A DNA stretch of 54,787 bases, taken from positions 1 through 54,787 of the forward strand of contig JARIDB010000176.1 of NCBI GenBank assembly GCA_029257045.1. Reading direction: 5' to 3'. The notes beneath the pieces were generated by a model, which was not told the origin of the DNA, ran no database searches, and was given only the letters and a program-made list of their open reading frames with translations. The position numbers and the translations under genes are program-made. Position 1 is the first letter of the stretch; every line of letters starts with the position of its first letter. Below are positions 28,230 to 37,579 of the stretch, in pieces. Source of the stretch: Clostridium sp. (GTDB lineage: Bacteria; Bacillota; Clostridia; Clostridiales; Clostridiaceae).

Positions 28230-28800
28230 CTAAATATCCCTCCTTTAATATGTCCTTTAAATTTTTTCTTGCTCTACTTAATTGAGTTTTTACTGTGTTT
28301 TCAGGAATATTAAGCAATTCACTTATATCATCAACTTTCATATCATTAAAATATTTCATTATTATTACAACTCTATATTCTTCTTTTAACATATCAATAG
28401 CATTGTAAAGATCTAGTTTTTCTTCCATATCTAGTTTTGAGTTTTCTTTAAGCAATGGATTATCATCCTCTAGATAGACTAACTTACTCTCTTTTTCTAA
28501 TATCCTTATAGCTATGTTTATCACTATTCTAGTTATCCATGTCTTAAAGTGCTTAGGCTCTTTTAATGTTTTAATACTCTTAAAAGCTTTATAAGTACTT
28601 TCCTGAAGAATATCCAAAGATTTGTCCTCATCCTTTACATAAATAAATGCCATTTTATATAAATATTCTTTATTAATCTTAATTACTTCACCAAAGGCTT
28701 CATAATCACCTTTTATAGACATTTTTATTAATTCCTTTTCTGAAACTTCTTTCTTATCCACTTTTGATGCCTTAGTTCTAAAGCTCAGTATATTTTCCAT
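28222..28800 (-). CDS. ECF-type RNA polymerase sigma factor
   Basis: A 192-residue sigma-70 family protein with region 2 (DEDKSLDILQESTYKAFKSI, KTWITRIVINIA) and region 4 (MKVDDISELLNIPENTVKT, SRARKNL), like SigV/SigW-type factors. The frame extends to a GTG at 28815, but AAAGGAG is 5 nt from the ATG at 28800, the better start. It is coupled to the downstream anti-sigma gene. The promoter was not identified with confidence. Confidence 0.93.
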   Translation of the reverse strand: MENILSFRTKASKVDKKEVSEKELIKMSIKGDYEAFGEVIKINKEYLYKMAFIYVKDEDKSLDILQESTYKAFKSIKTLKEPKHFKTWITRIVINIAIRILEKESKLVYLEDDNPLLKENSKLDMEEKLDLYNAIDMLKEEYRVVIIMKYFNDMKVDDISELLNIPENTVKTQLSRARKNLKDILKEGYLDD

Positions 28801-28963
28801 ATCTACTCCTTTCACACTTAAAATTGCTAGCTAACAACTTATTCATTAGTTAGATACATTACCTAACCAAAAGGTTTCACGTACTTATAACATTTTATAA
28901 TAATAAATTAATCCGTTATAAATAATTACCAATAAAATTTATATCATTTATTTGACTAATATT

Positions 28964-29007
28964 AAAAAAAGAAGGATTTCATTATAATTATAATAAAATC
29001 CTTCTTT
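28964..29007 (-). terminator. Terminator of the RluA/flippase operon
   Basis: AAAGAAGGATTT (28968-28979) pairs with AAATCCTTCTTT (28996-29007) around an AT loop. On the minus strand a run of seven Ts follows. A separate perfect palindrome AATTCAGC-TCG-GCTGAATT at 29022-29040 lies between it and the flippase stop. Confidence 0.85.
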
Positions 29008-29076
29008 AAATATCACTCTATAATTCAGCTCGGCTGAATTATTTCCTTCAGTTTAATTTCCGCTCTCAAATTCACC

Positions 29077-30690
29077 TTATATAAGTTCTTTTCTTAGTTT
29101 TCTTGGTAATAATTTAAATAGTCTTGGTGATATAAGGTCTAAATCTTTTCTTCTTATCCCTCCAAGTGCTATCATTAAATAAATATAAACCATTCCACCT
29201 ATAGCTATTAATACTAGAGTAGAAATAGCAATTACTATTCTACCTCCCCCTAGAAATTCTGCAGCTTTAAGTACTGGGTATTTAGTTATAAATATAGCAC
29301 CAGTCATAATAATTGAACATATTGCAGGTATAATAGCTTGTTTTACTATAGGAACTTTAACTTTAAAGAATCCTTCTATTTTTTTATGATTTATTATAGT
29401 TGGGATTATAAAGGAAACAAAGGTTGCAATTACTGCTCCCATTATGTTTAAACTCTCTATTGGAACTAATATTAAATTTAATATTATTTTAGCTACAAGC
29501 CCTGCTGATGCTGAAGCTATTATTAAATATAATTTATTAATACCTTGTAATATAACACTTTGTATAGTTGTTATTGACATAAATATAAGTAATGCTGATC
29601 CAAAGGTTAATAATTCATAACCTGTAGATGCGTTAAATAAGAACCTGTATATTTCTTTACTTAAAATAGCTAATCCAAAAGTAGCGGGTATAACTATAAT
29701 ATAAGTTATTCTAAAAGCATAAGTAGTTTGACTTTTCAAATCCTTTTTATCTTTGTTTACAAAAGCTTTAATTACCTTTGGAAATATTGAAGTTCCAAGG
29801 GCTGTAACTATAGCTAATGGTACATATACTAAAGTTTTATAGTAAGATAAGGTAGCTGATAAATTATATACTTCATCTACAAGTCCTGCTTTTTCAAGGC
29901 TCATTCCTACTGTTATTGTATCAATTACTCCTGCAAAGTTTTGAACCCCTGCAACAAGACAAATTGGAATAGCATAACTAAATAACTTTCTAACTATTTT
30001 TTTATCAGTAACCTTTTTACTTCTTGTAGTTGAAACTATATTTTCTTCTTCTCTATAACCTTTTTTCTCATATATATAAAGGATATATATAATCGCAACT
30101 ACAGCACCTAAAGAAGTTCCTACAGTTCCTCCAGCACTTCCCCAATCATTACTACTTGTAATAGCTATTAAAGCTGCTGCAAATACTAAACTAAGTATTA
30201 CATTTACAAATTGCTCTATTAATTGAGAAATTGCTAAGGTTTGCATTTCCTCTATTCCTTGCATATAACCTCTGTAAGATGCTAAAACTGCTGCAAAAAT
30301 AATAGCTGGTGCTAGGAATATAAATGTTAATGCAGATTCTTCCCTATTAATTGCTTTAGCAACTGGAAAAGCCGTAATAGCAAATATTACTGCTATTACT
30401 ATAGATATAATTGTAAAGTACTTTATTGCTATCTTCATAGCCCTTAAAGCATCTTTATTGTTCCCTGTTGTTCTAAGTTCTGTTACAACCTTAGTTACTG
30501 CAGGCTGCACTCCAAGGCTTGTTATTGCAATTAAAAACACAAATATATCATATCCACCTGTGTATATTCCATACCCAGTGTCCCCTAACACGTTCGTCAA
30601 TAGGGGTACATACATAGCAGATAATAATTTTCCCAAAATACCTGCAAGAGACAGTATTAAGAACCCATTACCAGCTTTTTTATTCTCCAT
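29077..30690 (-). CDS. MurJ/YtgP-like lipid-precursor flippase (MVF family)
   Basis: A 537-residue membrane protein with about 14 helices. SLAGILGKLLSAMYVPLLTN and GDTGYGIYTGGYDIF are signatures of the YtgP/MurJ-like branch. YtgP of Bacillus moves lipid II across the membrane, so a cell-wall precursor role is likely. The ATG at 30690 has AAAGGTGA upstream. It follows an RluA-like gene after 16 nt and ends in a strong terminator. Confidence 0.85.
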   Translation of the reverse strand: MENKKAGNGFLILSLAGILGKLLSAMYVPLLTNVLGDTGYGIYTGGYDIFVFLIAITSLGVQPAVTKVVTELRTTGNNKDALRAMKIAIKYFTIISIVIAVIFAITAFPVAKAINREESALTFIFLAPAIIFAAVLASYRGYMQGIEEMQTLAISQLIEQFVNVILSLVFAAALIAITSSNDWGSAGGTVGTSLGAVVAIIYILYIYEKKGYREEENIVSTTRSKKVTDKKIVRKLFSYAIPICLVAGVQNFAGVIDTITVGMSLEKAGLVDEVYNLSATLSYYKTLVYVPLAIVTALGTSIFPKVIKAFVNKDKKDLKSQTTYAFRITYIIVIPATFGLAILSKEIYRFLFNASTGYELLTFGSALLIFMSITTIQSVILQGINKLYLIIASASAGLVAKIILNLILVPIESLNIMGAVIATFVSFIIPTIINHKKIEGFFKVKVPIVKQAIIPAICSIIMTGAIFITKYPVLKAAEFLGGGRIVIAISTLVLIAIGGMVYIYLMIALGGIRRKDLDLISPRLFKLLPRKLRKELI

Positions 30691-30706
30691 TCAAATCACC
30701 TTTTAT

Positions 30707-31675
30707 TTATATAGTAAATTTAAAAACATCATTCTTTATTTTCTTAAATATTGGAGGTAAACTCTCTGTTACTGTTTTATTTGTTAAGTAACCTAATTTC
30801 TCAGGTGCTTCCCTAAAGACAATTTTGTATGCGTAAAGTATCTGACAATCTAACCCAAACTTATTTATAAAGAAAGAATTTAATTTCTTATCTCCATATT
30901 TATTATCTCCAATAATAGGAGTTCCTAAATGAGCTAAATGAGCTCTAATTTGATGGCTTCTTCCTGTTATTAGATTTATTTCTAAGAATGAGTAAGCTAA
31001 GTTAGTTCTAATAGTTTTAACTTCCATAGCTATTTCTTTAGTATCTTTACCTGGTTCATCAAAAATAGTTGAAATATTAGCTTCTTCATTTTTATGAATA
31101 TATGCTTTATATAAACCATCTTTAATTTTTCCCTTAACTAAAGTATTGTAATACTTTTCAACTTTTCCATCTCTTATCATTTCATTAATGCTTCTTAAGC
31201 CTTCAAAGCTTTTTCCAAATATAACTACTCCTGATGTATTTCTATCTAATCTATTGCAAGGAGCTGGTGTAAAGGTAACTTCATTTTCTGGAACATAATC
31301 ACCCTTTTCATTTAAATATGAAAGAACATAATCTGTTAAACTAGGTTCCTTTCCTTTTTCATCTGGATGCACTAAAATATTGGGCCATTTTTCAACTATA
31401 AGAACATTATCATCTTCATAAGTAATTTTCATTCCTGTTGCATCAACTTTTATATATTTATTCTTTTTATCTTCTGGTTTACTTGTTATATATTTTATTT
31501 CTACTACATCATTTATTTGCAAAGAATAGTTTTCCTTTTGTTTACTACCATTTACTCTTACGTCACCTTTTCTTAAGGCTTTAAATATTTTACTTAAAGG
31601 TACATCTTTTAATAATTTTCTTAAAAATTTATCTAATCTTTGTCCTGCTTCATTTGTTCCTATTTCTATTATCAA
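30707..31675 (-). CDS. RluA-family RNA pseudouridine synthase
   Basis: A 322-residue enzyme with an N-terminal S4 RNA-binding domain (QRLDKFLRKLL, RKGDVRVNG) and the catalytic motif NRLDRNTSG with the essential Asp. The usual His before RLD is Asn here. RSHQIRAHLAHLG is the second family motif. It is probably RluC/RluD-type and modifies uridines in 23S rRNA. The frame opens at GTG 31684, but that codon lies inside the AGGAG site. TTG at 31675 is 8 nt away and is the more likely start. Confidence 0.9.
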   Translation of the reverse strand: MIIEIGTNEAGQRLDKFLRKLLKDVPLSKIFKALRKGDVRVNGSKQKENYSLQINDVVEIKYITSKPEDKKNKYIKVDATGMKITYEDDNVLIVEKWPNILVHPDEKGKEPSLTDYVLSYLNEKGDYVPENEVTFTPAPCNRLDRNTSGVVIFGKSFEGLRSINEMIRDGKVEKYYNTLVKGKIKDGLYKAYIHKNEEANISTIFDEPGKDTKEIAMEVKTIRTNLAYSFLEINLITGRSHQIRAHLAHLGTPIIGDNKYGDKKLNSFFINKFGLDCQILYAYKIVFREAPEKLGYLTNKTVTESLPPIFKKIKNDVFKFTI

Positions 31676-31807
31676 ACTAATCACTCCTAGTTTTTTGTAT
31701 TCTTTCTTGAAATCCCTTTTTATTATCTACCTTTCAATTATTACTATATTATTAATGTTTTTATAACATTAAATACTAATTGACATATTTAGATAAGTTT
31801 CAAAAAT

Positions 31808-31896
31808 GGACATCTACCTCAGACAAGCTTCGGTAGATGGGCTTTCACACTAAGCTCAGTCTTCGTTGCACTTTACTTCACTAAGTGTTCAATGCC
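31808..31896 (+). repeat. Dispersed two-hairpin repeat, copy 2
   Basis: It begins with a perfect 8-bp hairpin (CATCTACC and GGTAGATG), followed by GGGCTTTCACACTAAG, a variable spacer and CACTAAGTGTTCAATGCC. It lies between the RluA-like start and the amidohydrolase stop, antisense to both. ATAAGTT (31793-31799) and AACTTAT (31907-31913) flank it as a short inverted repeat. No gene is seen in 31685-31944. Confidence 0.8.
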
Positions 31897-31898
31897 TC

Positions 31899-31928
31899 TT
31901 TATTATAACTTATTTTATTATAACTTAT
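31899..31928. repeat. Perfect 15-bp tandem duplication
   Basis: TTTATTATAACTTAT occurs twice without a gap (31899-31913 and 31914-31928), two bases after repeat copy 2. It may be a scar of the element's arrival or simple slippage. Confidence 0.75.
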
Positions 31929-31944
31929 ATAGATTAATATTAAA

Positions 31945-33132
31945 TTACTCTCTTGTCAAATATTCAAGAGCTATTTCGCATTGGAGAGCAACACCTATTG
32001 GTAAACATTTCTCATCTATATCAAATAAATTGCTATGGGCTGGATGTATAATATTTTTCTTTTTATTTCCTGAGCCCAGAAAATAGAAAACTCCTGGAAC
32101 TTTTTCTGCAAAATAAGCAAAACTTTCAACACCTAACTTCGAATGTTTTTGTTCTATAAAATCTTCACTTTTTATTACATTCTTAGATATATCTTTTAAT
32201 AATTTTACCATATTCTTATTGTTATAAAGACTTGGATAAGATTCTTCTATATATATTGATGCTTTTCCCCTGAAAGTTTCTGTTATTCCTTTTGTTATCT
32301 CTTCTAACCTCTTTACTGCAAAGGCTCTATCTTCTTTGTTTAGAGTTCTAATAATGCCTTTAACTTCAACTTCTTCTGGAATTATATTTTGTGCTGTTCC
32401 ACCGTTAATTGATCCAACTGTAATTACTGCTGGGTTTAAACTATTAATTTCTCTACTAATTATTGATTGAAGAGCAATTACTAAATGACTAGCTATTACT
32501 ATTGGATCTATTGTTAAATGAGGATAAGCCCCATGTCCTCCATATCCTATTATCTTAATTTTAAAAGGATTTGAAGCTGCATTTACATATTCCTCTTTAA
32601 CCATTACTTTACCACATTCTAGGGTTTCTTCTACATGAAGACCTGCAATTGAATCAACTTTTGGATTTTCTAAAATTCCTTCTTCTATCATTATTTGGGA
32701 GCCACCTATAGTTTCTTCTGCTGGTTCAAATATAAGTTTAATATTCCCATTAAATAAATGTTTCTTATTATTTAATATTTTAGCTGCACCAAGTAAAATA
32801 GAAGTATGCGCATCATGACCACATCCATGCATCTTTCCCTTTACCTTTGATGAGTAACTACAGTTTTTTTTATCTTCTAGCGGAAGGCCATCCATATCTG
32901 CTCTAAGAGCTATTGTTTTGCCTTTTATATTAGAATCCTTAGTACCTTTTATTATTCCACATACTCCTGTAATAGCATATTCTTTAAATTCAATACCTTC
33001 ACTTTTCAAAAACCTTTTTATAAATTTTGAAGTTTCAAATTCTTCCATACCTAATTCAGGATTTTCATGAAGCTTTCTTCTTATGGAAACCAATTCCTCT
33101 TTAATAGTCATTGCTTCCTTAAAAAAATTCAT
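31945..33132 (-). CDS. M20-family amidohydrolase
   Basis: A 395-residue metal-dependent amidohydrolase of the M20D group (hippurate, amino-acylase or N-acetyl-diaminopimelate deacetylase type). The metal-binding GKMHGCGHDAHTS motif, ALRADMDGLP and EPAEETIGGSQ (catalytic Glu) are all present, as is the IDEKCLPIG-type C-terminus. The ATG at 33132 has GGGAGGGG upstream. It removes an acyl group from an N-acylated amino acid; which substrate is not clear. It may be a single-gene unit downstream of the FtsA-like gene. Confidence 0.9.
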   Translation of the reverse strand: MNFFKEAMTIKEELVSIRRKLHENPELGMEEFETSKFIKRFLKSEGIEFKEYAITGVCGIIKGTKDSNIKGKTIALRADMDGLPLEDKKNCSYSSKVKGKMHGCGHDAHTSILLGAAKILNNKKHLFNGNIKLIFEPAEETIGGSQIMIEEGILENPKVDSIAGLHVEETLECGKVMVKEEYVNAASNPFKIKIIGYGGHGAYPHLTIDPIVIASHLVIALQSIISREINSLNPAVITVGSINGGTAQNIIPEEVEVKGIIRTLNKEDRAFAVKRLEEITKGITETFRGKASIYIEESYPSLYNNKNMVKLLKDISKNVIKSEDFIEQKHSKLGVESFAYFAEKVPGVFYFLGSGNKKKNIIHPAHSNLFDIDEKCLPIGVALQCEIALEYLTRE

Positions 33133-33211
33133 AGCCCCTCCCTTTTAGACATCTTCAAAAACAAATAAATAAATAGTATATTTGTTTATTATTTATTTCC
33201 ATATACCTTGA

Positions 33212-35266
33212 TTATTCAAAAAAAAGTTCGATTTTATCTCCTTCTTTTATCTTTGCGGTATATCCTACCTTTTCTCCATTTAATATTAAATTTACAATTC
33301 CTTTTACTTTACTAACATCAAAATCAATATAATTGAATACATCTACAATTATATAATCTTTTTGCTTTAAAAGTGTTAACTTTTTATCATTAAATATAAT
33401 TGTTATTCCCATTTCTTCTTTATATTCTTTTTCTTCTAATTTCTCTTTATGTTCTTTTTCTATATTATTATTTTTATCAAAAGCTACTTCTTCTATAATT
33501 TCTTTAATTATAGTTTCTTCTTTTATATCTTCTAAGTTATTAAAGGTCATTATCTGTTCTCCTTCTTTAACCTCATAGTTATCTTCTAAAAGGAAGTTTT
33601 CTTTTTTAATAATAATATTTTCATCTTTTATAATATATTTTTTAATATCCAAAATATTATTAGGATTAATAATATTTATATCATCATCTTCTACTATATT
33701 ATAGCTTCCTTCTTCTTCCTTATTATTTACTAAAATTATAGGTTCTAAATTAATAATCTTATTATCAATATATATACTTGTACAATTAAAGTTCTTTATT
33801 TGATCTATTATATTAGCTTTTCCATTCTTTCCCGATATAGCATAAGTTATTTCTATATTATCTTCTGATTTAATATTTTTTTCTAAACTTTCTATATTTC
33901 CATTCACTTTTATTATTGTATTTTTTCCCTTTTCCCCAAATTCAATTCTTTTAACACCATTTAATTTATATCTAAGATTTTTCCCATTTTTACCTATAAG
34001 CATACTAGGATTTACACCTGCTTGAATTATAACATCCATAACAGTATGATTGTGCGAGTTAAAAAGACTAACTGTATTTCCATTTAAAGTTACATCTATA
34101 AAATTCTTCTTTCCATTTCTTAATGATACTAAAGCTATTCCAAGAACAGTAACTCCAGCTGAGCCTAAATTATTATCACTTACACATTCAACTACTGATT
34201 TTCTATCTTTAATTGCAATTCTTTGAATTGGCATATTAATTTTTTCTGATAATTCTTCAATCATAAAAGGAGTATGAGCTCCCCCTCCAACTAAGAATAA
34301 GGCACTTGGAGCTTTACTTCCATTAAGCTCTAGTATCTTACTTGCTATCCCTTCTGCTATTTTAGTTACTATAGGTCTAATACTCTTTTTTATGCTTTCA
34401 CTTTCTACTGTATTTTCAAGACCTAAAATATCTGTATATGTAACATATTCTTCTATCATTAATTTTCTTTTTATTTCTTCAGCTGTATTAAAATCAACTA
34501 AACATTCTTGAACTATAACTTCTGTAACTTCATCTCCTGCTTGAGGTACCATTCCATAAGCGGCTATAGTATCTTTTGAGCTTATTGCTATATCAGAAGT
34601 TCCTGCACCAATATCAACTAAAGCAATATTTAAAAGTCTCAAATTTTTAGGAACTACAGCTTCTATAGCTGCAATAGGCTCTAGTGTTAAATTACTTACA
34701 GTAAGACCTACCTTTTTTACTACAGTGTATAAAGAATCCACAACCGATCTTGGAAGAAAGGTTGCAATTACTTCTGCTCCTGCATTTTCTCCCTTATGCC
34801 CAACCAAGTTTGAAATATGATATCCATTTAAGAAATAATCCTTCACTGAATAACCTACACAATATAACTTTCCATCTGTATTCTTATTTACTACCTTTTC
34901 AGCTTCTTTTAATGCTATAATCTCTAACTTTCTAACATCTTCTTTATGTATTTCCTCTTCTACATTAAGATCCATATAGCCCTTTGAATTTATAGTTTTT
35001 AAAAATCTTCCAGCTGCTGCTAATGAAACTTCTTCTAACTTTATATTTAATTTTGATTCTATTTCATCTACAATTTGCTTTACCCCTTTAGCAACTAAAT
35101 TAATATCATGAATTTGTCCATCTATCATAGCTCTTTCTTCATGTTCTATATATTTTTCAAATAAAACGTTATATTTATCATCTTTTATTATTCCAACCGT
35201 ACCAATTATTGATCGTGTTCCTACATCTAGCGCAAATTTAATATTCTCTAAATTTACATTACTCAT
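33212..35266 (-). CDS. FtsA-like actin-family ATPase with long C-terminal extension
   Basis: A 684-residue protein. Residues 1-375 form an FtsA/PilM-type actin fold: FALDVGTRSIIGTVG (phosphate 1), an SHS2-like insert (MIDGQIHDINLVAKGV), VDIGAGTSDIA (phosphate 2) and FLVGGGAHTPF (adenosine). True FtsA ends at about 410-420 residues with a membrane helix. Instead this protein continues for ~300 residues, including a charged Glu/Lys linker and a final ~65-residue segment (VNLILNGEKVGYTAKIKEGD) resembling a beta-grasp domain. It is therefore a divergent paralogue, perhaps of a cell-envelope or division-linked machine. No ftsZ or pilus genes are next to it. Confidence 0.82.
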   Translation of the reverse strand: MSNVNLENIKFALDVGTRSIIGTVGIIKDDKYNVLFEKYIEHEERAMIDGQIHDINLVAKGVKQIVDEIESKLNIKLEEVSLAAAGRFLKTINSKGYMDLNVEEEIHKEDVRKLEIIALKEAEKVVNKNTDGKLYCVGYSVKDYFLNGYHISNLVGHKGENAGAEVIATFLPRSVVDSLYTVVKKVGLTVSNLTLEPIAAIEAVVPKNLRLLNIALVDIGAGTSDIAISSKDTIAAYGMVPQAGDEVTEVIVQECLVDFNTAEEIKRKLMIEEYVTYTDILGLENTVESESIKKSIRPIVTKIAEGIASKILELNGSKAPSALFLVGGGAHTPFMIEELSEKINMPIQRIAIKDRKSVVECVSDNNLGSAGVTVLGIALVSLRNGKKNFIDVTLNGNTVSLFNSHNHTVMDVIIQAGVNPSMLIGKNGKNLRYKLNGVKRIEFGEKGKNTIIKVNGNIESLEKNIKSEDNIEITYAISGKNGKANIIDQIKNFNCTSIYIDNKIINLEPIILVNNKEEEGSYNIVEDDDINIINPNNILDIKKYIIKDENIIIKKENFLLEDNYEVKEGEQIMTFNNLEDIKEETIIKEIIEEVAFDKNNNIEKEHKEKLEEKEYKEEMGITIIFNDKKLTLLKQKDYIIVDVFNYIDFDVSKVKGIVNLILNGEKVGYTAKIKEGDKIELFFE

Positions 35267-35414
35267 TTTATCACCTCATAATCTTAATACCTATAATCAA
35301 CATATTATTTTACTATACTTAACCTTTTAATTCTATCTAAAACTTCTTTTAAATATCTTAATCATCTATTATCATAATAAGATTATACATCTTAGTAAAA
35401 TATTAGTGAACACT

Positions 35415-37409
35415 TTAATTTAGTATTGTTATTATATTGTTTTCAATTAATACTTTAGTTGAAAAACTTCTAGTTATATTATTTGAAAATTCCACCTTTA
35501 AAATTTCATCCTCCGCTTCCGTAATTACTCCTGTTCCATAAGCCTTATGTTCTATAATATCACCTTTTTTAATTCCATAATCCTCTTTTTCTTTAAAACC
35601 TCTAATCTCCCCTTCTTCTATGAATCTAGAAACTTCTTTAAATGTTCCTCTTTGATTTTTAGGAGAATATAAATATAAGTTTTTTATGGCTCTTGTTACC
35701 CCAACATAAAATAATCTTCTTTCTTCTTCTAAATTTTCCTCTATTGAAGATTTATGAGGTATTGTTTCTTCTAAAATATTAATTATAAATACATTATTAA
35801 ACTCCATACCTTTAACACCATGAATAGTACTTAAAATCACGCCATCTTCTACTTGTTTACTTTCCTCTATCTTTAACTTTACATTTTCTACATGAGCTAA
35901 TAATTCATTTATAGTCTTAAACCCACTAGCTGCAGTCTTAAATTCTTCCACAATATCTTGAAGTTCATCCACACTTTGGTTATATCTTTCTCCATAGCTA
36001 ACTAAATGATCCTGATAATTAAGACTTGTTATTATATATTGAATAGCACTCCCTAAGGACATTTTATTTAAATATTGAATATCCTTTTTTAAATCATCTA
36101 ACTTCTTACCTTGATAAGGAGGCGTATCCTTTTTAAACATTAAAATATCAAAAGGTGATTCGTCTTTATAGCTATTTCTTATATATTCCAAGTTACTTTT
36201 ACTTATATATCTAAAAGGTTTATTGATAATTGCTAAGAAACTTTCTTTATCTTTTATATTAATTGAAAGTCTAAGATAAGCTAAGATATCTTTGCATATA
36301 AAGTGTTCAAAAAAGTTATAGCCTTTATCCAAAAGTAAAAAGGGGATTTTTCTTCTTGTAAACACATCTATTATACTTCTGGCTTCCATATTAGTTCTAT
36401 ATAATATTACATTATCTCTTAAATTACCTTCTGTTGTCTTTTCTATAATTCCTGCGATTTCTTCCCCTTGTATCTTTTCATCATAAGGAGTAGAAAATTT
36501 AATTAACCCTTTAGTCTTTTTAAAAGGCTCAATTAATTTATTATTTCTACTTTTATTATACTTTATTATTTTCTTAGAGGTTTCTACTATATTCTCTTCA
36601 CTTCTATAATTTATTGATAAATAAGCCTTTTTACCATTTTTAAATAGCTTATCGAATATAACCATATATTCTGGTCTTGAGCCTCTAAAACTATAAATAC
36701 ATTGATCTTCGTCTCCTACAGCAAAAATCTCATTTCCCTCGTTAATTAAACTTAAAAATTCTATTTGAATTTCATCACAATCTTGAAATTCATCTACTAA
36801 TACAAATTTAAACAATTTTCTATATTTATTTAAAATATTTTTATCTTCCCTAAATAAAGTTAAAACCTTTATAGATAAATCGTCAAAATCCCATACCTCA
36901 CTTTTATTTTTGTATCCTTCATATTTACTAATACATTCATCAAAAACATCTCTTGGCATAGTAGGAACAAAGCTTTCCTTATCTTTTAATAATGTCTTAT
37001 AAAAAGATATGTTATTTAAGGCCTCTTTTACTTTATCATCACTAACTTCATCAGAGTATTTACTTAAAATTGACTTTATTATCTTATATGCTATTCCGCC
37101 ATCTATAATTTTCACCTTATATCCTTCTTTTAAAAGGATTTTATAAAACAATCCATGGAATGTCCCAAAGAAAGGAGCTCTTTCTCTATTAAATATATTT
37201 CTATATCTATTTCTCATATTTTCTGCTGCCGCTCTAGTAAATGTAATAACTATTACGTTACCAATTTTAACTTTAATGTCCTCTACTAAATAATTTACTC
37301 TATTAATAATTACTGTAGTTTTTCCTGAACCTGGAGCTGCAACTACAAGAAGACTTTTCTCTTTTGTATATACAGCCTCTTTTTGATATTTATCTAATAA
37401 CTTGTTCAT
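35415..37409 (-). CDS. UvrD/PcrA-family superfamily 1 DNA helicase
   Basis: A 664-residue 3'-5' DNA helicase. Walker A is AAPGSGKTT (Lys30), motif II is VDEFQD, motif III is GDEDQCIYSFRGS, motif V includes ILSTIHGVKGMEF and motif VI is RRLFYVGVTRA. It ends in a small Tudor-like tail (GDIIEHKAYGTGVITE) like PcrA. The length is about 70 residues below usual PcrA, so it may be a second, UvrD-like paralogue. The ATG at 37409 has GGAG at a good distance. It is divergent from pncB. Confidence 0.9.
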   Translation of the reverse strand: MNKLLDKYQKEAVYTKEKSLLVVAAPGSGKTTVIINRVNYLVEDIKVKIGNVIVITFTRAAAENMRNRYRNIFNRERAPFFGTFHGLFYKILLKEGYKVKIIDGGIAYKIIKSILSKYSDEVSDDKVKEALNNISFYKTLLKDKESFVPTMPRDVFDECISKYEGYKNKSEVWDFDDLSIKVLTLFREDKNILNKYRKLFKFVLVDEFQDCDEIQIEFLSLINEGNEIFAVGDEDQCIYSFRGSRPEYMVIFDKLFKNGKKAYLSINYRSEENIVETSKKIIKYNKSRNNKLIEPFKKTKGLIKFSTPYDEKIQGEEIAGIIEKTTEGNLRDNVILYRTNMEARSIIDVFTRRKIPFLLLDKGYNFFEHFICKDILAYLRLSINIKDKESFLAIINKPFRYISKSNLEYIRNSYKDESPFDILMFKKDTPPYQGKKLDDLKKDIQYLNKMSLGSAIQYIITSLNYQDHLVSYGERYNQSVDELQDIVEEFKTAASGFKTINELLAHVENVKLKIEESKQVEDGVILSTIHGVKGMEFNNVFIINILEETIPHKSSIEENLEEERRLFYVGVTRAIKNLYLYSPKNQRGTFKEVSRFIEEGEIRGFKEKEDYGIKKGDIIEHKAYGTGVITEAEDEILKVEFSNNITRSFSTKVLIENNIITILN

Positions 37410-37579
37410 ATCTACTCCATTTCTATATCTTAATGACTTTAGTTTATATTCTTGACTTTTTTCTTATTAAATAACTATATTGTAATAATATATCTGTAGA
37501 TGTACAATATATTTATATGTTTTATGTATTCTATGAAATATAATATATTTTAAGGATTTTAGAATAAGAGGAGAAAGAT

